Part shown: positions 1 through 6,730 of the stretch, piece after piece
Layout of the letters: every line of letters begins with the position of its first letter
How positions within the stretch are numbered: the first letter of the stretch is position 1
Assembly: GCA_937907705.1 (NCBI GenBank)
Contig: CALCVP010000054.1
Location: forward strand, 1-26,386
DNA length: 26,386 bases
Reading direction: 5' to 3'
From: an uncultured Prevotella sp.
Lineage (GTDB): Bacteria > Bacteroidota > Bacteroidia > Bacteroidales > Bacteroidaceae
Made by a program: the position numbers and the translations under genes
The notes under the pieces: model-generated
Seen by the model: only the letters and a program-made list of their open reading frames with translations
What the model was told of the DNA's origin: nothing
Databases searched by the model: none

Positions 1-117
1 TATTTTTGAGAAGCTGTTATTTTATGCCATCTTTCTAAGGGTGGGAAACTTCAGTGAGGCATAATAACCTGCAAAAATTCACGGTAATTCTATTGATAAT
101 TCTTGATATCAACAAAT

Positions 118-1096
118 TACCCCAGTTTGGGATAAGGTGCCCTGTTCCAAAGCAACCATTACAATTTTGAATAAGGTTACGTATACTTAGCAGCCATCCA
201 TTGATTCAGGATGGTTGCTGAGCTAAAATCCTCAATGTAAATGTGCCGTTTTAGAAGAGATCCACCTGTCTTGTGTTTTCAATGGCGTCTCCGACAAGAG
301 CCTTCGGCTTGTTGTCAAAGAAGCAGTATGCTCCCAATACAGATATAAGATTCATAATGAAATTCGTAACATACCTGTAGTGCGAGTGTACTATTTGCAC
401 CATATTTTTAAGCAAATCGTTTATGGTTCCAATGATGTATCTTTTGCGCAGCATCATACTGTCATTCAATGGCATCAACTTTTTTTCATATTTGCCCTTA
501 ATCCAGTCACTAATTGAATTTCATCCACAAAAAGGAAGTCAAAAAAATTGGGGATATATACCCTTTGTCAGCGAACAGCTTGCCATACAGACGTTTAGCC
601 AATACCTTGAATATATTCGGGGCTTTGTCACTGGCATTTGCCACTGTAAGCACAAAAGCAACAATCTCACCTCTGTCGTTACATGCCAGATGCAGCTTAA
701 AATCATGACACTAGCCTATGGCTTCCTTTCCATCAGTTACTATGCCTTTTCTTATTTTATTGGCATAGCACCTAAGATACTAGTAATGTTTGAATTGCAG
801 AAAGGTCAGAAACGGAAGAGCAACAAGATTATCATAATTTCACTAGCTTACAAAGACGCCTTACGTCTTCTGCACTTTGTTCCGACATCGTCAATAAGCG
901 ATTTACCTGTATTTTCAGCCTTAAAATGTTTGCAAAACTCATCAGTAATACAAAATAATTCAGTAAATTTATAATCGGTAGTCATAATAAATATATTTGT
1001 AACTGTTTGCCTATCAACTATAAATATATAAAATATTTGTTAGACTACCAACTTTTTATACCTTCTTTTTGCGGTTTCTTATCCCGAATTGGGGTA
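118..1096 (-). mobile_element. Decayed IS982-family-like insertion sequence
   Basis: The element is bounded by imperfect terminal inverted repeats. The left end, 118-141, starts TACCCCAGTTTGGGATAA. The right end, 1073-1096, read on the minus strand starts TACCCCAATTCGGGATAA. They match at 16 of the first 18 positions and 19 of 24 overall. A broken transposase lies inside on the minus strand. I saw no convincing target-site duplication. A 14-bp hairpin (186-199 with 209-222) lies between the transposase stop and the left end. The family assignment rests on the transposase C-terminus; the exact ends are my inference from the repeats. Confidence 0.7.
251..985 (-). pseudogene. IS982-like transposase, multiply disrupted
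   Basis: Read from 985 downwards, the minus strand encodes a recognisable transposase start (MTTDYKFTELFCITDEFCKH). In-frame stops follow, first near 885 and again after a KGIVTDGKEAIG segment. A segment expected between them, including the part that normally carries the first catalytic Asp, is missing. Further frame changes lie near 545 and 490. The last intact stretch, 478-251, gives the typical C-terminus with KRYIIGTINDLLKNM and FIMNLISVLGAYCFFDNKP. The remnant is about 245 codons long, short for a family of roughly 290-300 residues. It cannot make a functional enzyme. The family call is from memory of IS982 proteins. Confidence 0.75.
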
Positions 1097-1154
1097 AATA
1101 TTTGCTTGTTATCTTGAATGTTTCTTAATAAGAAAAACAAAAAATCCAAAAACA

Positions 1155-1186
1155 TTTGTCTATATTGCACAAAAATTGTAATTTTG
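1155..1186 (+). promoter_or_regulatory. fabI promoter (Bacteroidetes type)
   Basis: TTTG at 1155-1158 and TAATTTTG at 1179-1186 are separated by 20 nt, matching the Bacteroidetes -33/-7 pattern. Transcription would start near 1192, which leaves a short leader before the ATG at 1210 and rules out the upstream in-frame TTG at 1156 as start. The promoter lies about 60 bases outside the right end of the decayed IS, so the IS does not separate it from the gene. Confidence 0.7.
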
Positions 1187-1209
1187 CGCACAAATTCAAA
1201 TCAAAAACA

Positions 1210-2067
1210 ATGACTCACAATTTATTGAAAGGAAAGCGCGGTATTATTTTTGGCGCACTTAACGAGGACTCTATTGCATGGAAAGTAGCTGTGAAAGCCG
1301 TAGAAGAAGGAGCCTCAATTACATTAAGTAACACAGCAATGGCTCTACGTATGGGTCAACTCAACGAGCTAAGCGAAAAGCTTAATGCCCCAATTGTTGT
1401 AGCAGATGCTACAAGCATAGAAGACCTTGAAAAAGTTTTTGCAGAATCTCAAAAGATACTTGGTGGAAAGATTGATTTTGTATTACATTCTATAGGAATG
1501 AGTCCTAATGTACGTAAGCATCGTACATATGATGACCTTGACTATAATTACCTGCAAAAGACACTTGAAATTTCAGCAATATCTTTCCATAAAATGCTTC
1601 AGGTAGCTAAAAAGCAAGATGCTATTGCCGAATATGGTTCTGTTGTAGCCCTTACTTATATAGCTTCTCACCGTACATTCTTTGGATATAACGATATGGC
1701 AGATGCTAAAAGCTTGTTGGAAAGCATAGCACGTAGTTTCGGATATATATATGGTCGTGAAAAACATGTACGTATCAACACAATTTCTCAATCTCCAACA
1801 CCTACTACAGCAGGTAAAGGCATTAAAGACATTGATAACATGATGGATTTTGCAGACAAAATGTCTCCTTTAGGAAACGCTTCTGCTGAAGATTGTGCAA
1901 ACTATTGCGTCATGATGTTCTCTGACTTCACTCGCAAGGTTACCATGCAAACACTCTTCCACGATGGAGGTTTCTCATCTATGGGTATGAGCTTACGTGC
2001 CATGAATCAATATGCAAAAGATCTTGATGCATATAAAGATGAGAATGGACATGTAATTTATGGATAA
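1210..2067 (+). CDS. fabI: Enoyl-[acyl-carrier-protein] reductase (NADH), FabI
   Basis: A 285-residue cytoplasmic short-chain dehydrogenase-type protein that reduces the trans-2-enoyl-ACP double bond in the last step of each fatty-acid elongation cycle. The start MTHNLLKGKRGIIFGALNEDS gives the FabI-type cofactor loop (GALNEDSIAW). HSIGMSPN and LTYIAS follow, then the catalytic Tyr-x6-Lys in YNDMADAK, and then the substrate-loop region SQSPTPTTAGKGI. The length and the divergent SPTPTTAG segment fit the Bacteroidetes form of FabI. The ATG at 1210 is preferred because the earlier TTG lies in the promoter. The gene is monocistronic: it has its own promoter and a strong terminator. FabI is the target of triclosan-type inhibitors in other bacteria; sensitivity cannot be read from this sequence. 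Confidence 0.95.
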   Translation: MTHNLLKGKRGIIFGALNEDSIAWKVAVKAVEEGASITLSNTAMALRMGQLNELSEKLNAPIVVADATSIEDLEKVFAESQKILGGKIDFVLHSIGMSPNVRKHRTYDDLDYNYLQKTLEISAISFHKMLQVAKKQDAIAEYGSVVALTYIASHRTFFGYNDMADAKSLLESIARSFGYIYGREKHVRINTISQSPTPTTAGKGIKDIDNMMDFADKMSPLGNASAEDCANYCVMMFSDFTRKVTMQTLFHDGGFSSMGMSLRAMNQYAKDLDAYKDENGHVIYG

Positions 2068-2098
2068 TTTATATACGACAATATTTTATATAAATGGA

Positions 2099-2138
2099 AG
2101 AGAATATACAATAAGACCTTATTGTATATTCTCTTTTT
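2099..2138 (+). terminator. Intrinsic terminator after fabI
   Basis: AGAGAATATACAATAAG (2099-2115) is perfectly complementary to 2118-2134, giving a 16-17 bp stem with a tiny loop, followed by a run of T to 2138. It lies 31 bases after the fabI stop. Confidence 0.9.
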
Positions 2139-2226
2139 GTTTAATAAGGCAATAAACATATTTTTATACATTGTCATAAAGCCATAAAATACTCATATTT
2201 ATATATTTAAGTTTAAGCAATTACTC

Positions 2227-4152
2227 ATGAAACGTATTATTCCTGTTATCGGAATGGCATGTTCTGCATGTTCTGCCAATGTAGAGCGAAACTTATTAAC
2301 TATAAAAGGCATTTCCTCTGCAAATGTATCACTACTAAATCGTACTGCGACCATAGAATTTGACCCAGCAATTGTTTCTTTACAAGAAATAAAAGAAAAA
2401 ATCAGCGATATTGGATACGACTTAGTAATAGAAGACAATAAGAGTATTACAGAAATTACCAAGACACAATTTGAACGTCTAAAACGCAAGACCATAATAT
2501 CTTGGTGCTTCTCTATTACCATAATGTGTATTTCTATGAATTGGATACCTCTAAAAGATACTAATTCTACAACTTTCACAAATCAAATATCACTAATATT
2601 AGCTCTATTAAACCTTGTTTATTGTGGCAGCTCATTTTACAAATCTGCTTTGATACAATTAAGACATGGTACTGCCAATATGGATAGTTTGGTTGCAATA
2701 AGTACTTTTATCGCATTTGCATTTAGCTGTTTTAATACATTTTTTGGAGATGTTTTTTGGGGAAATAGGGGTATAGAATGGAACACTTATTTCGATGCTT
2801 CTGCAATGATAGTAACATTTGTACTTACAGGCAGATGCTTAGAAGAAAAAGCAAAAGACAGTACTGCAAGTAGTATTCGCCAATTAATAGGTCTGCAACC
2901 TAAAACTGCTCATTTGGTTGATAATGGAAAAATCACAGACGTGCCTATCTCTACTATTCAAAAAAGTGATATAATAGAAGTGAAAGCTGGCGAAAAAATA
3001 CCAGTTGATGGGGTCGTTATAGAAGCTGAAAGCTTTATGACTAAAGACGCAGCTTATGTAGACGAAGCCATGATTACAGGCGAACCTACACCAGCCAAGA
3101 AAATTATAGGCAATAAAGTGTTGGCTGGAACTATACCAAGTCAAGGTAAGTTAAGACTAAAAGCTCAAGAAATTGGAGAAACGACAGCGTTAGCAAATAT
3201 TATCCGACTTGTGCAGGAAGCTCAAAATTCAAAAGCCCCAGTACAACGTATTGTTGACAAAGCTGCGTTAATATTCGTGCCAACAATAGGTGCAATAGCC
3301 CTGCTTACTTTTATGCTATGGTGGATAATTGGTGGAAATACTCTTTTACCTCAAGCTATTCTTTCTGCAATTTCCGTATTGGTTATTGCTTGTCCATGTG
3401 CTATGGGACTTGCTACACCTACAGCGCTTATGGTAGGCATAGGTAAAGCTGCTCAAAAGAATATTCTTATCAGAGATGCCGCTGCTATAGAAAGCATGAA
3501 GAAAGTAAATGCATTAGTAATAGACAAGACAGGAACTATCACTATACCAAATAAAAATATAGACTTTACAAAAGATGACAATTTAGCTTTTGAAGACAGA
3601 GAAAGTCTAAAACCTAATGCTATAGAAAGTATTCAGGCCCTACAAAAAGAAGGTATTGATATTTATCTGATGAGTGGCGACAAAGAGGATGCTGTAAAAT
3701 ATTGGGCTCAGAAAATAGGTATAAAGCATTATCAAAGCAAAGTAAAGCCCATAGACAAGCAGAATCTTGTACATCAATTACAGCAGGAAGGTAAATGTGT
3801 AGCAATGGTAGGTGATGGCATTAACGACACGCAAGCATTAGCATCTGCTAACGTTAGTATTGCAATAGGAAGTGGAACTGATGTTGCTATTGACATTGCA
3901 CAAATAACATTAATGGGTAATAATCTACTAACGCTATACAAAGCCTTTTCTATCAGTAAAAAAACAGTAAATATGATTTGGCAAAATCTATTTTGGGCCT
4001 TTATTTATAATCTTATCTGCATACCTTTAGCCGCTGGCATATTATATATCTTTGGCATCAACTTTCAAATAACCCCCATTTGGGCCAGTGCATTAATGGC
4101 ATGTTCAAGCATTAGTGTTGTTTTAAATTCCATGCGCCTTAAATTGGCTTGA
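2227..4152 (+). CDS. copA: Copper-translocating P1B-type ATPase (CopA-like) with a reduced nucleotide-binding domain
   Basis: A 641-residue inner-membrane pump expected to export Cu(I) with ATP hydrolysis. Domains in order: one N-terminal heavy-metal-associated domain with GMACSAC (Cys12, Cys15); membrane helices around 87-137 and 153-205; an actuator domain with TGE at 284-286; helices around 346-405 containing the metal-binding CPC (389-391) of motif ACPCAMGLATP; phosphorylation site DKTGT (Asp433); hinge GDGIND at 529-534; and two final helices with FIYN and MACSSISVVLNSMRL, the signature of Cu(I) pumps. Only about 97 residues separate Asp433 from the GDGIND Asp, where classic CopA proteins have about 190. 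No SEHP-type motif is seen, so most of the N-domain is absent although the frame is intact. The gene is monocistronic with a terminator on each side. Function is confident; how ATP is bound is not. Confidence 0.93.
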   Translation: MKRIIPVIGMACSACSANVERNLLTIKGISSANVSLLNRTATIEFDPAIVSLQEIKEKISDIGYDLVIEDNKSITEITKTQFERLKRKTIISWCFSITIMCISMNWIPLKDTNSTTFTNQISLILALLNLVYCGSSFYKSALIQLRHGTANMDSLVAISTFIAFAFSCFNTFFGDVFWGNRGIEWNTYFDASAMIVTFVLTGRCLEEKAKDSTASSIRQLIGLQPKTAHLVDNGKITDVPISTIQKSDIIEVKAGEKIPVDGVVIEAESFMTKDAAYVDEAMITGEPTPAKKIIGNKVLAGTIPSQGKLRLKAQEIGETTALANIIRLVQEAQNSKAPVQRIVDKAALIFVPTIGAIALLTFMLWWIIGGNTLLPQAILSAISVLVIACPCAMGLATPTALMVGIGKAAQKNILIRDAAAIESMKKVNALVIDKTGTITIPNKNIDFTKDDNLAFEDRESLKPNAIESIQALQKEGIDIYLMSGDKEDAVKYWAQKIGIKHYQSKVKPIDKQNLVHQLQQEGKCVAMVGDGINDTQALASANVSIAIGSGTDVAIDIAQITLMGNNLLTLYKAFSISKKTVNMIWQNLFWAFIYNLICIPLAAGILYIFGINFQITPIWASALMACSSISVVLNSMRLKLA

Positions 4153-4178
4153 TTTATCTTCTGCTATTTTTAAATATT

Positions 4179-4215
4179 GAACCCCGTAGAGTCTATAATA
4201 GATTCTACGGGGTTC
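4179..4215 (+). terminator. Hairpin terminator after copA
   Basis: GAACCCCGTAGAGTCT (4179-4194) pairs with 4200-4215 (one G-T wobble) around a 5-nt loop, giving a 16-bp GC-rich stem 26 bases after the copA stop. The T-tract on the plus strand is weak. Confidence 0.75.
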
Positions 4216-4287
4216 TTATAAAGAATATAAATTTGAGACTTGAAATAAAAGAAGTGTATTTAAAGTTTCTTCCGCAGTTAATATCTT

Positions 4288-4310
4288 AAAAAAGATACAC
4301 ATGTACATCT
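4288..4310 (-). terminator. Weak terminator of the GHL10-hypothetical operon
   Basis: On the minus strand the near-palindrome AGATGTACATGTGTATCT (4310-4293) is followed by six T (to 4288). It lies about 50 bases after the stop of the 145-residue gene. The stem is short and contains wobble pairs. Confidence 0.4.
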
Positions 4311-4356
4311 ATTGACTTTTAGATCATTGCGACTCTAACATTTCACAAATACAATG

Positions 4357-4794
4357 CTATTTCATCAAGTCTTTGAAAAAATTATCTAAATCATCATCCA
4401 GTCCATTCATCAAATCACCACCTATAATTTTAATATCGCTATCTACCAAATAAAGTTCAGCAACGTGTTCTCTCTCCTCATTTTCAAGAATAAAGCTATA
4501 AGGCCTTAATATGCCCATCTTTTCTATTATTGCAGCTTGTTTCTCTAATTGTTTTCTAAAGATTAGAGAAGCACAATCATAGAAATTCGTGTCTTGATTG
4601 TTTATCCACTGATCTAATACACATCGAGTTATCTCGTTATCGTCATCATCAAAAGCCAAGAGTTCACCGCTTTCTTGCGATAAACATAAATGAATATCGC
4701 TCATTATTGTTGGCTCTTCCACTTTAGGAAATTTCTGAGCAACTTTATTAAAAAAACGCTCAATCTTTAGCAATGTTGCTTCATTTGCTTCCAT
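4357..4794 (-). CDS. Conserved acidic hypothetical protein
   Basis: A 145-residue protein with no signal peptide or membrane segment, so probably cytoplasmic. I do not recognise a named domain. It is strongly acidic, with clusters FDDDDNE near residue 50 and GLDDDLDNFFKDLMK at the C-terminus, and carries a Lys/Glu-rich segment FRKQLEKQAAIIEKMG. The start codon lies only 10 bases after the stop of the GHL10 gene on the same strand, and no promoter or terminator fits between them, so the two are probably co-transcribed. Base composition matches the neighbours. Coding is supported by the intact frame and the operon-like spacing, but no function can be assigned. Confidence 0.75.
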   Translation of the reverse strand: MEANEATLLKIERFFNKVAQKFPKVEEPTIMSDIHLCLSQESGELLAFDDDDNEITRCVLDQWINNQDTNFYDCASLIFRKQLEKQAAIIEKMGILRPYSFILENEEREHVAELYLVDSDIKIIGGDLMNGLDDDLDNFFKDLMK

Positions 4795-4804
4795 AATATA
4801 AATA

Positions 4805-6319
4805 TTATTTTACGATTATTTTTCTTACTTTACTTTCGTTATTAAGCCTATCAAGTGCAGTTACCACATAACTTGTATGGTTTCCTATTTTCGATATAGG
4901 AATTTTATAGAATGTATTTGCAGTAATATCTACAATCTTTGTAGGATTGTCAATATCTATTTTTTCACCATGTTCAAACTTATATACCACATATTTTACG
5001 GCTTGATTTTTCCAATTTGTACCTTTAGGAGCAGTCCAAAACAAGACTGCACTACCATCCATAGGCAGCACCTTCATCCGCCGGACCTTTTTAGGAGCTT
5101 TTCCATCAATATAACTCATCTTAGGTTGCAATGCAGGATATTTCCAATAATAATCTTTTAACATCGTACCATAATAACCAACATTATTAACTACTGCTTT
5201 TGCATACCACAAAACGGCTCCTTTCACATTTGCCATCTGACTACGCAAAGCAAACTTTGCTGACATTTGATGTGTCTCAGGACGATTTATATCAGGAAAC
5301 TTCACCGAACGTTCTACATCTTCACCGATATATAATAAGCGCTTACCACAATATCTGTTCCACCATTTAATTAATGTTTCATAATCAGCAGCTTTATGAC
5401 CTATCTGCCAATACAATTGTGGTACACAATAATCAAGCCAACCATTATTTACCCACAGAAGCACATCTGCATACAAATCATCATAATTTTGCAAACCGCT
5501 TGTATTGCTTCCTATCTGTGGCGCATTCTTTTTATTTCTGTATATGCCAAAAGGAGAAATACCTACTTTTACCCATGGCTTAGTTTGGTGCACCGTCTTA
5601 TATAATTGCTCAATAAATAAATTAACATTATATCTGCGCCAATCATTTATATCCTTTATACCATTGTTATAGGCGGCAAATTCTTTAGCATCATTAATTG
5701 CCTGACCTGCTGCCGGATAAGGATAAAAATAATCATCTATATGCAGACCATCTATATCATACCTCGCTACTATATCTTTTACAATATCACATATATAATC
5801 TCTATTTTGAGGCAATCCTGGATTAAGTACATATAGCCCATCATAAGCAAACACCCTATCTGGATGAGTTACGGCAATATGATTAGCTGCCAATTTATGA
5901 GTAGTTTTCGTCTTCGCCCTAAAAGGATTAATCCAAGCATGTATTTCCATTCCTCTTTTATGACATTGATCCACCATCCATGCCAATGGATCCCAATTAG
6001 TAGAAGGAGCCTGACCTTGCCGCCCTGTCAAGAAACGGCTCCAAGGTTCATAATTGCTTTTATAGAGCGCATCACATTCTGCTCTAACTTGAAAAATAAT
6101 GGCATTTATTCCATCAGCCTTTAAGCAATCCAACTGATACGTCAAAGTGTCTTGCATTTGCTTCGGAGTCATTTCTAAAAATTGACCATTTACACATTGT
6201 ATCCACGCACCTCTGAACTCTCTTTTCTGATAGTGAATAGCCAAGATATGAATAGGCTGTGAAATTAACAGCACAAATGCTATAATCAGCCATTTAATTT
6301 GTAATTTCATTGTTTTCAT
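4805..6319 (-). CDS. Secreted glycoside hydrolase-like family 10 protein (DUF187/YngK-like)
   Basis: A 504-residue exported protein. An N-terminal signal segment (about residues 1-28, hydrophobic WLIIAFVLLISQPIHILA) is followed by the GHL10 TIM-barrel-like domain: FRGAWIQ at 35-41, GINAIIFQVRAECDALY around 70-86, HAWINPFRA around 127-135, and GLHIDDYFYPYP around 191-202 with Asp195 and Asp196 as the best catalytic candidates. A C-terminal region from about 405 (KKVRRMKVLPMDGSAVLFW) resembles a fibronectin-III-like module. Related proteins are thought to act on polysaccharides or cell-wall glycans, but the substrate is not settled. The start could be Met1 (6319) or Met4 (6310). A TATATTTG at 6332-6339 suggests a very short leader and slightly favours Met4. 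It heads a two-gene operon with the small acidic protein. Confidence 0.88.
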   Translation of the reverse strand: MKTMKLQIKWLIIAFVLLISQPIHILAIHYQKREFRGAWIQCVNGQFLEMTPKQMQDTLTYQLDCLKADGINAIIFQVRAECDALYKSNYEPWSRFLTGRQGQAPSTNWDPLAWMVDQCHKRGMEIHAWINPFRAKTKTTHKLAANHIAVTHPDRVFAYDGLYVLNPGLPQNRDYICDIVKDIVARYDIDGLHIDDYFYPYPAAGQAINDAKEFAAYNNGIKDINDWRRYNVNLFIEQLYKTVHQTKPWVKVGISPFGIYRNKKNAPQIGSNTSGLQNYDDLYADVLLWVNNGWLDYCVPQLYWQIGHKAADYETLIKWWNRYCGKRLLYIGEDVERSVKFPDINRPETHQMSAKFALRSQMANVKGAVLWYAKAVVNNVGYYGTMLKDYYWKYPALQPKMSYIDGKAPKKVRRMKVLPMDGSAVLFWTAPKGTNWKNQAVKYVVYKFEHGEKIDIDNPTKIVDITANTFYKIPISKIGNHTSYVVTALDRLNNESKVRKIIVK

Positions 6320-6498
6320 AGCCCAAATTTACAAATATATCTTCATAAAAACAAACATTATATTATTAAAATTTAAAAATAATAGCAAGCTCAATCTACA
6401 CCTAAACACTTATAATAGTAAGCACTTGTTTAATTTATGTTAATAGTACATATTGTGTGGGCGCACATTGAAATTTACAAAAAATAATACTTTTAAGA

Positions 6499-6530
6499 TT
6501 TGGAAATATAAAAAAAAGTATATATATTTG
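6499..6530 (+). promoter_or_regulatory. Promoter of a short leader or small RNA upstream of GH51
   Basis: TTTG at 6499-6502 and TATATTTG at 6523-6530 are separated by exactly 20 nt. Transcription would begin near 6536, about 195 bases before the GH51 ATG and only about 55 bases before a hairpin terminator. Confidence 0.6.
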
Positions 6531-6535
6531 CAACT

Positions 6536-6626
6536 GTTATCCTGAAAACAATCTTTTTACCTTAAAAAAACTAATACCTATTGAAGATATAAGGCGACTG
6601 CCTGTGAAGGCCATCGCCTTATTTTT
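6536..6626 (+). ncRNA. Candidate small RNA or attenuated leader
   Basis: The transcript predicted from the promoter at 6499-6530 would run into a strong terminator-like hairpin at 6589-6622 with T-run to 6626, giving an RNA of about 90 nt. Its 5' half is unstructured and A/T-rich; the 3' half is the hairpin. No convincing short reading frame is seen. It could be a stand-alone sRNA beside a glycan-degradation gene or an attenuator controlling read-through into GH51. There is no family match, and this is inference from promoter plus terminator only. Confidence 0.35.
6589..6626 (+). terminator. Terminator-like hairpin in the GH51 upstream region
   Basis: ATAAGGCGA (6589-6597) pairs with TCGCCTTAT (6614-6622), with an inner GCCT/AGGC stem (6600-6603 with 6608-6611) around GTGA, followed by T residues to 6626. 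It has the form of a Rho-independent terminator although it lies upstream of a gene. Confidence 0.7.
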
Positions 6627-6672
6627 ATATATACTTAACTTTAAGTATCGGTATTTAAATCTATAATAATCG

Positions 6673-6680
6673 TACTTTTG
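6673..6680 (+). promoter_or_regulatory. Proximal -7 element for the GH51 gene
   Basis: TACTTTTG matches the -7 consensus and lies 50 bases before the GH51 ATG, after the upstream hairpin. No good -33 element is present at the right distance, so it may need an activator. Confidence 0.4.
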
Positions 6681-6730
6681 TTGGAAGTTATTTAATAACT
6701 ATATATTTATCAACTAATAAATACAAAAAA

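Larger units (their letters stand above)
6320..6730. other. Divergent intergenic region between the GHL10 and GH51 genes
   Basis: About 410 bases between two divergently transcribed secreted enzymes. It contains a minus-strand -7-like TATATTTG (6332-6339), a complete plus-strand promoter (6499-6530), a hairpin terminator (6589-6626) and a second plus-strand -7-like element TACTTTTG (6673-6680). The stretch 6360-6495 is AT-rich and shows nothing else that I can support. Confidence 0.6.

Noticed and set aside
423..974. Long plus-strand open frame of 183 residues across the left region
   Set aside because: It is antisense to the transposase remnant, and the recognisable protein similarity lies on the minus strand.
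1156..1209. Earlier in-frame TTG start for fabI
   Set aside because: The TTG lies inside the promoter -33 element, and the added residues do not resemble FabI.
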